Shown here: piece by piece, positions 52,091-59,928 of the stretch | Numbering within the stretch: the first letter of the stretch is position 1 | How the letters are laid out: the number at the start of each line of letters is the position of its first letter | NCBI RefSeq assembly: GCF_009569385.1 | Contig: NZ_WBOF01000005.1 | Coordinates: 124,001-188,000 of the forward strand | DNA: 64,000 bases | Source: Streptomyces kaniharaensis | GTDB lineage: Bacteria > Actinomycetota > Actinomycetes > Streptomycetales > Streptomycetaceae | Direction: 5' to 3' | Notes under the pieces: generated by a model | Seen by the model: the letters and a program-made list of their open reading frames with translations, nothing else | Databases searched by the model: none | What the model was told of the DNA's origin: nothing | Translations under genes and position numbers: made by a program

Positions 52091-52222
52091 TCGAGCTGAT
52101 TCGTTTGTCATTTGACTAGTGGGTCGCCTATCCTGGTCCCACGCGGCGTGCAGTCCCGCCGACTGCAGTTGATCGCCCGGCCGCTGTGGCGCTTCATCCC
52201 CATCGCCGACCGGAGGGTGGCC

Positions 52223-53314
52223 ATGCGGCTTCACCGCTACCGCACACTCGCCGCCATGGTTGCCATGGCAGATCGCTTCACTGTCGCCGAGCTGGCACAG
52301 TACTCGGGCGTCAAAGAGACGACAGTCCGAACGATCCTGAAGCGTGAGCAGCATCGAGTGAAGGAGATCGGGCGAGACGAGGTCCGGGGCCGCGGTGGCG
52401 TGTCCAAGGTCTACGCCCTCCTTCCCGGCGAACGCGACAAGGCGCTCCAGGAGTTGCGGGCACTTGAAGAGGCGGCCAGCGCGGGGGAGTCCGGCTCAAC
52501 CTCTCCAGGCGGTGTGACTGGAGAAGGCGTGCCTCGTCCCCTTCTCGTGGCACTGGACGTACTGCTCTTCCGGATTCCCCGATCCTCGACAGATGACTGG
52601 CCGGAGCTGATCCACCTCGCCAGCGTCTCGATGGCCCACGCCGCACGGCGCAGTGGTCTTAAGCAGCCCCTGCCCGGTACGCGGGCTTGGGCACATGTCG
52701 CTGCAGCCGACTACCTGCTCGAACTCGCGAAGGCCGAACATGCGGTGCTTGAAGACCCAACGGCGCAGGCGGGTTTCGTTGCCCTGGCGGATCGCCTTGG
52801 CGCCGTGGTCGAGGAGATCGGGGCCAGCGGCGAGCTTGAGTTGGCAGAGGCCGTCAGTGCACGGTTCGAAGGGGCCCATCCGACGGAGCTTCAGGGCGAA
52901 GCCGCACCTGCACCCCTCGCGATCACTGCCCTCACGCTCATCACGCCGCCCATGACGGCGTACCGGCGCGACGGTGAGCTCATCATGGAATTTGATCTCC
53001 CGGCTGTAAGGGGCCCGATCGAGGTCCGCTTCGACCGCAACTCACTGATCGTGGAAGCGGAGCGAGCCTGCGCAGTGCCGGAAGGCTCAGTACTCCTCGT
53101 TTCGGATCGCCAGGCCGGGAGATATCGCCGCCAGCTGTTCGTGGACGATGGCTTCGACGTGAACCGTCTCACCTGCACCTACAGCATGGGTGTTCTTACT
53201 CTGAGTATTCCTGTCGCCGAGAAGGCCCTCGGGCATTCAATGTTTGACGTCACAACTCCCGCGACGTACAGCGCGCGCCACGCGGACAGTCTGCTTGTCG
53301 ACGTTGGCGGATGA
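52223..53314 (+). CDS. Winged-helix protein fused to an Hsp20 (alpha-crystallin) domain
   Basis: ATG 52223 follows GGAGGG. Residues 1-66 are a winged helix (FTVAELAQYSGVKETTVRTI; VSKVYALLP). Residues 100-220 are helical and unassigned. Residues 245-334 match an alpha-crystallin domain: DGELIMEFDLPAVRGPIEVR, NSLIVEAER, GRYRRQLFVDDGFD and MGVLTLSIP with the conserved GVLxxxxP signature. Fusion of a DNA-binding head to a small-heat-shock chaperone is rare. It may sense unfolded protein and regulate the upstream gene pair, but that is inference. Gap to the HExxH gene is 132 bp. Confidence 0.75.
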   Translation: MRLHRYRTLAAMVAMADRFTVAELAQYSGVKETTVRTILKREQHRVKEIGRDEVRGRGGVSKVYALLPGERDKALQELRALEEAASAGESGSTSPGGVTGEGVPRPLLVALDVLLFRIPRSSTDDWPELIHLASVSMAHAARRSGLKQPLPGTRAWAHVAAADYLLELAKAEHAVLEDPTAQAGFVALADRLGAVVEEIGASGELELAEAVSARFEGAHPTELQGEAAPAPLAITALTLITPPMTAYRRDGELIMEFDLPAVRGPIEVRFDRNSLIVEAERACAVPEGSVLLVSDRQAGRYRRQLFVDDGFDVNRLTCTYSMGVLTLSIPVAEKALGHSMFDVTTPATYSARHADSLLVDVGG

Positions 53315-53461
53315 TGCGGATCGCCGTCGGTGCCAGTCAGGACGTCCCAACATCGTTCAGGTGAGGTGAGAAGTCCCGTCCCTTGCCGGGGTGCTGCGGT
53401 ACGTCCGCTTGGCCTTCTCCGGCGGGGCAGGATAGCGGCTGGGCGGCTGGTCAGGAGTGCT

Positions 53462-53757
53462 GGCGCGGCTGCGGGTTGGTGAGCGAGGCGGGCCGGAGGG
53501 CGCCGAGGCCGTACCGGCCGTTGGCCCTGTCGATGACGGGCTCCAGGACGCGGCGGTCCTCGGTCTGGGTGTCGAGTTGGGTCCAGCCGACGGCGGCCGG
53601 GCAGCCGAGACCGCCGATCCGGGCGGTGACGGGCGCGGATCCGGGCTTGCTGGAGGCCGAGCGCGGTGAACAGCGCGTACAGGTTCTCTTGCAGCACCGG
53701 GGTGTGCTGGGTGGGCTCGCGCAGGGTGCGTGATCAGGTGGTGTGGCTACGGTCGGC
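53462..53757 (-). pseudogene. Decayed ImuB-like Y-family polymerase fragment
   Basis: Leftward from 53757 the frame reads YADRSHTT, TGA (53734-53736), then SRTLREPTQHTPVLQENLYA and LFTALGLQQARIRA, the same little-finger segment as the intact ImuB-like protein (YADHATTTRTRRLAEPSAHS; then PVLTQAAYRLHAALGLQRAR). A frameshift near 53630 moves to GLGCPAAVGWTQLDTQTEDR and VIDRANGRYGLGALRPASL, the C-terminal end. The in-frame stop plus frameshift show a pseudogene. The remaining 53315-53461 has no gene. Confidence 0.7.
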
Positions 53758-53860
53758 GTAGGCCGCTGGCCCGCCTGACCGGGCCGGAGTTCGAGCTGCG
53801 CCGTGCCGAACGAGACGCTGATGCGCCCGGATGTCCTGGTCGAGGGGCCGGGCGGACTTG

Positions 53861-53979
53861 CTGTTTCGGATCGGTCCCAAGATCCTGCTCCGGCGGCGCC
53901 CCCGGCCGTCCCGGCTGTTTCGGATCGGCCCGAAAAAGGCGCTGGTGAAGGCCAGGCTGGCGGCCCCGGCTGTTTCGGA
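53861..53979. repeat. Three CTGTTTCGGA repeats spaced 54-55 bp
   Basis: CTGTTTCGGA starts at 53861, 53915 and 53970, each followed by a closely similar (TC/CC)GG..CC. The intervals of 54 and 55 bp are regular. The block sits between the ImuB-like and glycosylase remnants, where dnaE2 has been lost. Too few and too diverged for a CRISPR array. Confidence 0.5.
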
Positions 53980-54056
53980 CCGGGGCGAAACTCGGGCGCT
54001 CGCGCGAGTGCCAGCGCCCATGGCCCTCGCCCTGCAGATCGACCCGGGCATGCCGA

Positions 54057-54276
54057 GCCGAGACCCTCCAGAGATCCGACGGCGACGCCGAGGCCGTCTC
54101 CGTCGGGTACTACCTGGCCGGCCGGACCCGGTCCAGCGACGAACAGATGCTGGAACTGCTCGCTCCCTTCGCACTGCACCGCCACCACGTGTGCCGCCTC
54201 ATCCGCCTCACCGGCGCTCGCGCCCACGCTTCAGCCCCAGACTCGCCCCGAACGACCATCGCCACCGTTGATGCCG
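54057..54276 (+). pseudogene. 3' remnant of the AlkA-like glycosylase (right duplication copy)
   Basis: The sequence follows the last 240 bp of the glycosylase at 48766 from ETLQRS(N/D)GDA onward, but lacks 27 bp covering the catalytic DFHLANHVGY segment and the stop codon. It therefore cannot encode an active enzyme. The intact 54324 gene follows directly. Confidence 0.75.
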
Positions 54277-54323
54277 CGGCCACCCGCCTCGCCCCACCAC
54301 CGGCCGCGCAGTACGGTCGCAGC

Positions 54324-54845
54324 GTGAGCGATCAGCACCTGCAGCCCCTCCACCACCCGGCCATCTCCCTGGCACCGGACGCCGCGACCCAGCTGCCCGT
54401 GGAGGACCTTGTCTACGAGGCCGCCGACGCCACCGTCCGCACCGGTGAACCAGAGCACGGGCAGCTGCTGCTGGCCGAGCTGGAGCGCCGCGGCGACCAC
54501 GCGCTGTGGGAAGCCGCCCTGGTGTGCCTGGGACCGCTGTCCTCCCGCCCCGTCTACGGCCTTCCCGAGGAAGCCGGCGTCGACCGCCTGCGGCAGATCG
54601 CCCGAAGCACGCCAGACGCGGTCACCGCCCTGGTTCTCGAACTCCAGGCCCGGCACCGCAGCATGGGGACCCTGGCCGCGCACCTGATCTGGCAAGAGGC
54701 ACCCGCCGACGTCCGGCACACCGCCATGCTCCAGCTGCTCATCACGCTGTGCTGGTCGGTCGGGTCCGAGCACGGCCGCCTGACCCCCGCGCAAACGGTG
54801 TCACTGATCAAGAGCCTCGTCGTCACCCGCGGTGCGTCGCAGTGA
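54324..54845 (+). CDS. Hypothetical protein (173 aa), intact copy of the 49730 remnant
   Basis: GTG 54324 is fixed by comparison with the truncated copy at 49730, where the similarity begins at the same codon context. There is no Shine-Dalgarno site, but TACGGT lies 8-13 bases upstream and could be a -10 box for a leaderless message. The protein is helical throughout (DHALWEAALVCLGPLSSRPV; PDAVTALVLELQARHRSMGT). Its family is unknown. It was originally a neighbour of the glycosylase, so a part in DNA repair is possible. Confidence 0.6.
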   Translation: MSDQHLQPLHHPAISLAPDAATQLPVEDLVYEAADATVRTGEPEHGQLLLAELERRGDHALWEAALVCLGPLSSRPVYGLPEEAGVDRLRQIARSTPDAVTALVLELQARHRSMGTLAAHLIWQEAPADVRHTAMLQLLITLCWSVGSEHGRLTPAQTVSLIKSLVVTRGASQ

Positions 54846-54964
54846 CCGAGGTCGCCTGCCCGGCCCGGGCGAGCCGCCGGACGACCGCCACCCGATAGTC
54901 CGACTTCCGCCCCGCCCGGCGGGTCGCGGACACCCTGACCGGCCAGGCGTGGATTGCTGAGCCC

Positions 54965-55378
54965 ATGGACACACTGAACACCCTGCGGTTCCGCGACGAC
55001 CTGGCCGACCTGCTGCGAGACCACTACGGCCCCCCGAGAGACCGACCTCTTCATCTCAAGGTCGGCAGCCAGCTGGCCCAGACACTGGCCAGCACGCTCC
55101 AGAACGGCTACTTTGACGAGCTCCTGACAGCAGCCATCGAAGCCGACCGACAGTGGTGCGCGCCGGTACCTCCGGACTCTCCGACCAGCTTCTCCTTCCT
55201 GGTGGATTCCGCGCTGCGCCGATCCGTCCAGGACCCCGAAGAGATTCCGGAGATCAGGATCGCCTGGCACACCCTGCTCGCGCTCCACTCAACCCTGGGG
55301 ACCGATTTCGCTCTCTTCGCCAGCTGCATGCGCAGCGCGGCGCGGGAATCCAGCCGCGTCGCCGCCACCACCTCCTAG
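54965..55378 (+). CDS. Hypothetical protein (137 aa)
   Basis: ATG 54965 opens a helical, soluble protein (DTLNTLRFRDDLADLLRDHY; SQLAQTLASTLQNGYFDELL) with good codon bias. No RBS of note and no recognisable domain. A single gene between the duplication and the small zinc protein. Confidence 0.5.
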   Translation: MDTLNTLRFRDDLADLLRDHYGPPRDRPLHLKVGSQLAQTLASTLQNGYFDELLTAAIEADRQWCAPVPPDSPTSFSFLVDSALRRSVQDPEEIPEIRIAWHTLLALHSTLGTDFALFASCMRSAARESSRVAATTS

Positions 55379-55474
55379 ATCCCGCCGATGTCGGCCATTC
55401 CCGACCCAGTCACGGGCACGCCAAGAGCCGGAGCCGACGTTCTACCGTGGAAGAGCACGAGCCGGAGGTGCCCC

Positions 55475-55672
55475 ATGGATAAGGCCTCGATGATCTGCGA
55501 GGGGTGCGGGCGGCCGAGCGACTGGACGCCCTACGGCCGCTGTTCCTGGGAGTGCTACGACCAGGACCGGAGCACCGAGCGGGATCAGCAGGCGATGATC
55601 GATGCCGCTCCGGAGGCCTTCGCGTTCTTCATGGGGCTGGCGCCCGGGCGCCGGATCGACTCCCCCGAGTAA
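55475..55672 (+). CDS. Small zinc-finger-like protein (65 aa)
   Basis: ATG 55475 follows a strong GGAGGTG. The first 30 residues hold four cysteines (ICEGCGR...GRCSWECYD) able to bind one zinc. The rest is a helix with an acidic end. It stops 3 bp before the ligase gene, so both are probably translated together. It may be a small partner of the ligase. Confidence 0.6.
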   Translation: MDKASMICEGCGRPSDWTPYGRCSWECYDQDRSTERDQQAMIDAAPEAFAFFMGLAPGRRIDSPE

Positions 55673-55675
55673 CCC

Positions 55676-56644
55676 GTGCCGCCCTTCCGTCTCCCGATCG
55701 AGGTCGCGCTCGCCAAGCCGATCGAGCACCTGCCCGCCAGCGCCGCGGACATGCTTGCAGAGCCGAAGGCCGACGGCTGGAGAGCCATCGTGCAGGCCGG
55801 CCCCCATCCCCGGGTGTACAGCCGACACGGCACCGATCTGACCCGCGCGTTCGCCGACGTCGCCGAAGCCGCCCGCCACCTCACCCCCTGCGTGCTGGAC
55901 GGCGAGCTGCTGGCCGTGAAGCCCGACGGCACGGCCTCCTTCGCCCTGCTCCAGACCCGCGTCGGCAAGGGACCGAGACCCGGCGCCGGATTCACCGTCC
56001 ACCTCGCCGCGTTCGACGCCCTGGCCCGCGGCGATGAGACCGACCTACGCCCGCTGCCATACCTGGAGCGCCGAGCCCACCTCCTGGAACTCCTGCGGGA
56101 CGGCCCCGCAGCGATCCAGCCGCTGCCAGCCACCGACGACCTCACCGAAGCCCGCTACTGGTTCGGCACCCTCGGCGGCGCCATCGAAGGCTGCGTCCTG
56201 AAACCGACCGGCTCCCGCTACCTCGCCGGCTACGGCTCCGGCTGGCTGAAGTACCGCGTCAGGACCACCGTCGACGCCGCCATCGTCGGCATCGTCCCCG
56301 GCAAAACCCCCGCCGCGCAGGCCGCCGTCCTCGCCCAACCCGACGCCCGCGGCCGCCTACGCCCCGTCGCCGTCAGCCTCCCCCTCGGCGGCGCGCTGCG
56401 CGCCGAACTCGCCAACCTGCTGCGCCCGGCCGGTGCGATGACCGAACTGTCGGGCACCGTCGGCGGTCTGCCCGGAAGCCCGCCGGTGCCCTACCTGCCG
56501 GTGCATCCGGACGTCGTGGTGGAGATCTCGGTCGACCAGGCGAAGCCGGAGTTCGGCCGCTACCGTCACCGGCCGCGCGTACTGCGCAGACGAGCCGACC
56601 TCACCGCGGAGCAGCTCACCACCGCGGGATCACCCACGCGCTGA
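55676..56644 (+). CDS. ATP-dependent DNA ligase (short, LigD/LigC-like)
   Basis: GTG 55676 begins 3 bp after the previous stop. The 322-aa protein has ligase motif I EPKADGWRA with the adenylated Lys31, motif III VLDGELLAV, motif IV EGCVLK, motif V WLKYR and an OB domain ending VVVEISVDQA. The length fits a minimal catalytic core without polymerase or nuclease domains. It would seal nicks in repair (end joining or base excision). Its place downstream of the repair duplication suggests it belongs to that island. Confidence 0.87.
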   Translation: MPPFRLPIEVALAKPIEHLPASAADMLAEPKADGWRAIVQAGPHPRVYSRHGTDLTRAFADVAEAARHLTPCVLDGELLAVKPDGTASFALLQTRVGKGPRPGAGFTVHLAAFDALARGDETDLRPLPYLERRAHLLELLRDGPAAIQPLPATDDLTEARYWFGTLGGAIEGCVLKPTGSRYLAGYGSGWLKYRVRTTVDAAIVGIVPGKTPAAQAAVLAQPDARGRLRPVAVSLPLGGALRAELANLLRPAGAMTELSGTVGGLPGSPPVPYLPVHPDVVVEISVDQAKPEFGRYRHRPRVLRRRADLTAEQLTTAGSPTR

Positions 56645-56654
56645 GATGGCCGCG

Positions 56655-57110
56655 TCAGCCCAGCCGGGGCCACCACCCGCCGCCCCGCTCCTTCGGCGGG
56701 CCCGCCGCGACCTCACCCAGCGCCCGCTCCTCCTGCGCGGCGAGCTGCGCGCGCTGGTCATCGGCGAACTGCACGATCAGGTCCAGCGCCGCGCGCCGCC
56801 GGGCTGCGCCCTGGCGAACGATCCTCTCGTCCGACTGCCGACGATCGGCATCGCGCTGCTCGGCAGCCTCGCCCTCCAGCCGCCACTCGCCCATCGTCAT
56901 GGCCGGCCACGTTACGAGGTCCGACGGCTCGGTGCAGGTCTCGACGAGAGCGTCGAGCTGCTCGCGGGCCTTGCGGGCCCGCCTGGCCGCATCCAGGACG
57001 ACCTGCAGGAGTGCCGGATCGTCAACCCACCGGCGCGGGGAGGATGCCCAGCGCGGCGACGAGTCCAACTCGCGCAGCAGCTCGTCGAGTTCGCTCTCCA
57101 CATCGCTCAT
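56655..57110 (-). CDS. Coiled-coil hypothetical protein (151 aa)
   Basis: The ATG at 57110 is preferred (SDVESELDELLRELDSSPRW); upstream extension lacks bias. The protein is a long charged helix set (LLQVVLDAARRARKAREQLD; DERIVRQGAARRRAALDLIV). It converges on the ligase gene with a 10-bp gap. Unknown function. Confidence 0.55.
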   Translation of the reverse strand: MSDVESELDELLRELDSSPRWASSPRRWVDDPALLQVVLDAARRARKAREQLDALVETCTEPSDLVTWPAMTMGEWRLEGEAAEQRDADRRQSDERIVRQGAARRRAALDLIVQFADDQRAQLAAQEERALGEVAAGPPKERGGGWWPRLG

Positions 57111-57278
57111 GGACCGCAGTATGGACCAGTACCGGCTGCTCGGGACCGGTACCGGGCAGGTACCACCCGTTCGGGACCAGACCCGCGGAATCCCCACCGA
57201 GCCCGATCACGCGGTCCCTACAGTGGCCGGGTGGGCGCCGCGACCGGAGCCGCATCGACCGCAGTAGGAGGAGCCGGC

Positions 57279-57845
57279 ATGGGAGTGGTCATGAAGGTAG
57301 AGCAAGCCCGCCGGGCGATCGGCGAAGCGGTCAGCGCCAGAATCCTGGAGCTGTTCGAGGCCGACCACGCACGGATGCGCGAGTCGGGCGTGGACGTGAT
57401 CAACGCCCGCCTTCACCGGGGCCCCACCCTGCCGGGGCACAACCCGAGAGCCGTCCCGCCCGTCCCGCCGGCCGACGTCGTCACCCACCCCGCCCTCGCC
57501 GAGCCGAAGGTGATCTTCACCTGGAAGTCCGAGCACGGCACGGCCCCTTACTTCCAGATGGACGTGCCTGCGGACTGGAGGAGCCGCGTCGTACATCGCG
57601 GCTACGCCGTCATCGCCGGCCACCCGGTCACCTCGGTCCTGGAGGAAGACGCCGACGGCCGACCCACCCGGATCCAGACGGTCGACCTCACCGGGTACTT
57701 CGACTCCAGCCTCCACGGGTGGCGTGCCTGGGCCCGGGACTCCATCCGCACCGTGGACTGGAGCGATCCCGACCAACCGCACCTGGCTCAGCCCGCGGGA
57801 GACCCGGGGACGCATCACGAACCTCCGGCGGCCGTTGCTCGTTGA
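57279..57845 (+). CDS. Hypothetical protein (188 aa)
   Basis: ATG 57279 follows AGGAGGAG by 5 bases; the frame extends upstream through unrelated sequence. After a helix (EQARRAIGEAVSARILELFE), the main part is beta-rich (KVIFTWKSEHGTAPYFQMDV; YAVIAGHPVTSVLEED). No family recognised. The GNAT-like gene begins 6 bp after its stop, so the two form an operon. Confidence 0.6.
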   Translation: MGVVMKVEQARRAIGEAVSARILELFEADHARMRESGVDVINARLHRGPTLPGHNPRAVPPVPPADVVTHPALAEPKVIFTWKSEHGTAPYFQMDVPADWRSRVVHRGYAVIAGHPVTSVLEEDADGRPTRIQTVDLTGYFDSSLHGWRAWARDSIRTVDWSDPDQPHLAQPAGDPGTHHEPPAAVAR

Positions 57846-57851
57846 CCGGTC

Positions 57852-58529
57852 ATGACTGCGCGCCGATCCCCCAGTGAGCTGCCCAGCAACCCGGGGATGC
57901 TGACCCTGACCTACCAGCACTCCCAATTCGGCACCGCCGACCCCTACAGCGACACGGCGGAGCGATGGACGGTCTCCATCACGGAGCCGGGAGACGATGA
58001 CGAGGACGGACCCCACGCGGGGGAGCTGACGCTCTACCGTCTCCGGGACGACACCGGGCACAGCCGGCTGATGGCCGCAGACAGCGAGTCCGGCGAACTG
58101 CTCAGCATCGCCGAGGCCGTCATGGACGGCAACGACTACAACGAGGAGTTCCAGAAGGCCATCGACATGCCCGTCGGCGACCTGCTGGTGCTCGACCGGG
58201 TGTACCTCGCCCCCGCCTGGCGAGGCTTCGGGCTCGGGCCGATCTTCGCCGCCGAAGCGATCCGCAGGCTGGAAGGCGGCTGCTGCGCGGTCGCGGTCGA
58301 ACCCGGCGCCACCGAGTGGCCCGAGGACGAGAGCCTCGTGACCGACGAGTACCACGCCACGGTGACCCGGAAGATCGCGGCCCTGTGGGAGACGATCGGC
58401 TTCCAGCACTTCAAGGACGGCATCTACCTGCGCGACACCGCGGTCGACCACGGCGGCATCCTGCGAGAGCAGCGCCAACACCTGCGCACCCTGAGCGAGG
58501 CGCACCGGGCCTCGAAGGCCACCCGCTGA
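57852..58529 (+). CDS. GNAT-like acetyltransferase (225 aa)
   Basis: ATG 57852 opens a protein whose central segment LDRVYLAPAWRGFGLGPIFA is a GNAT motif A (R-G-F-G-L-G), followed by a helix and AVAVEPGATEWPED. The N-terminal 75 residues and the C-terminal HFKDGIYLRDTAVDHGGILR part are not typical, so this is a divergent member. Substrate unknown. Confidence 0.6.
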   Translation: MTARRSPSELPSNPGMLTLTYQHSQFGTADPYSDTAERWTVSITEPGDDDEDGPHAGELTLYRLRDDTGHSRLMAADSESGELLSIAEAVMDGNDYNEEFQKAIDMPVGDLLVLDRVYLAPAWRGFGLGPIFAAEAIRRLEGGCCAVAVEPGATEWPEDESLVTDEYHATVTRKIAALWETIGFQHFKDGIYLRDTAVDHGGILREQRQHLRTLSEAHRASKATR

Positions 58530-58575
58530 CCGCCGCAGAACCGGCCACCATGCCGACCGACATCGAGGAGGTCGC

Positions 58576-58734
58576 GTGATCCCCGGCCCGCACCGGCTCA
58601 AGGGCGGCGCCCTCCAACTCGGCGCCGAACAGCCCGGCCTACCCGGGCTGTTCGGCACCTGGCCCGATGAGCACGACCAGGAGCACGGCGAACTCGACAA
58701 CGCCGGCCAGGACGACGCCGAACTCTGGTGCTGA
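58576..58734 (+). CDS. Small protein (52 aa)
   Basis: GTG 58576 is preceded by GAGGAGG with 5-base spacing, the best RBS in this area. The frame has good bias to TGA 58732. The product has a short Gly/Pro-rich start and an acidic tail (DEHDQEHGELDNAGQDDAEL). No domain. The RBS makes it more credible than most frames of this size. Confidence 0.5.
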   Translation: MIPGPHRLKGGALQLGAEQPGLPGLFGTWPDEHDQEHGELDNAGQDDAELWC

Positions 58735-58836
58735 GCCAGCACCCGGCCCCCCCTGCCGGGAGAACGAACCACGCGCGGCGCCGAGGGGCGGCCCACAGTA
58801 GTGACTGGGACCCGGCCCAGGGCGTTCACTGGAGCC

Positions 58837-59796
58837 ATGGCGGATTACAGCGCTAGCTCCATAAAACGGGCCCGCCGCACAAAAGCGCAGGTGGAGGCCC
58901 TACGAACGGCGATCTGCCAGATCGCGGAAGAAGCGAGACCCTGCAGTGTCCGCCACATCTACTACCTCGGCGTCGGTCTCCTGTGGGACAAAGACCACGG
59001 CCGCTCGCGGCGGAACTACTCGGTAGTCGTCCGCGAGACGGGCCACCTGCGGGAGACCGGCAGACTGCCTTGGGAGTGGATCACCGATGGCACCCGCATG
59101 GTTCGGCAGGAGACCCAGTACGACTCTCTCGACGACGCCCTGGAACGCGCGACAGAGAGCTACCGGCGCAACCTGTGGGCCTCCCAACGCCGCCGCGTCG
59201 AGGTTTGGTGCGAGAGCGACTCAGTCGGGGGCGTGCTTCTCCCGGTGACCTCCGCCTGGGGCGTGGGCCTGTACTCCTGCCGCGGCCAGTCCTCCAAGAC
59301 CTTCGTCTACGAGGCGGTGCAGCAGTACGCCCGCCAGGGCAAGGGGGTGACGGTGATCTTCTGTGGAGACTGGGACCCTACGGGCAGATGCGTCCCTCGC
59401 TCGGTGGTCGAGCGCATGGAGCGCTACGGCAACGGCGAGCTCGACCTGGAGTTCCGGCAGATCGCCATCACCGCCGCCGACGTCCGATTTGGCCGGCTCA
59501 CCACCCACGACGTCAACACCCGCGACGTCAACTTCGCCCGGTACCGCGAGGAGTGCCTACGCGAAGATATCGACCCGAACATCGCAGTCGAGATCGAAGC
59601 CCTCCGACCCGGCTTGCTGCGGCAGCGGCTCGAAGAAGCGATCGAGGGCCTGGTTGACGACGTCCACCAGTGGAACGTTCTGTTCAGGACCGAAGCCGCC
59701 GAGCGGGAGCTGCTGCGATCCCTTCAGGCAGTGATGAAGAAGATCGTTCGGCGCACCACGGGCGAGCTAGACGCGGAAGACAACGACGCTGAGTAG
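58837..59796 (+). CDS. Topo VI-A/Spo11-like TOPRIM protein
   Basis: ATG 58837 has GGAG upstream; GTG 58801 is a possible longer start. The 319-aa protein has a winged-helix part with RHIYY (39-43), the position of the DNA-cleaving Tyr in Topo VI-A/Spo11. A TOPRIM-like part follows: WCESDSVGGVLLPVT with the acidic Glu126 and CGDWDPTG with the D178/D180 pair. It resembles stand-alone proteins of actinobacterial phages and plasmids. There is no Topo VI-B ATPase and no JetABC beside it, so a Wadjet or gyrase-like complex is unlikely. It may nick or bind DNA. Confidence 0.65.
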   Translation: MADYSASSIKRARRTKAQVEALRTAICQIAEEARPCSVRHIYYLGVGLLWDKDHGRSRRNYSVVVRETGHLRETGRLPWEWITDGTRMVRQETQYDSLDDALERATESYRRNLWASQRRRVEVWCESDSVGGVLLPVTSAWGVGLYSCRGQSSKTFVYEAVQQYARQGKGVTVIFCGDWDPTGRCVPRSVVERMERYGNGELDLEFRQIAITAADVRFGRLTTHDVNTRDVNFARYREECLREDIDPNIAVEIEALRPGLLRQRLEEAIEGLVDDVHQWNVLFRTEAAERELLRSLQAVMKKIVRRTTGELDAEDNDAE

Positions 59797-59928
59797 TCGC
59801 ATGCCCGGTTGCCCATACTCCGCCCTCGGGCGCTGCGATGCCGATCGCCGCCAACAGCTCCACGGTTGTCCGGCCGCTGCGGCATGATGATCCAGACAGA
59901 GCGGTTGACGACGGTGAGGCGCACACGC

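Noticed and set aside
53861..53979. CRISPR array
   Set aside because: Only three 10-bp units, no 25-40 bp repeats, no cas genes in the window.
58837..59796. JetD nuclease of a Wadjet system
   Set aside because: No JetA, JetB or JetC genes lie on either side, and the sequence is shorter with different spacing.
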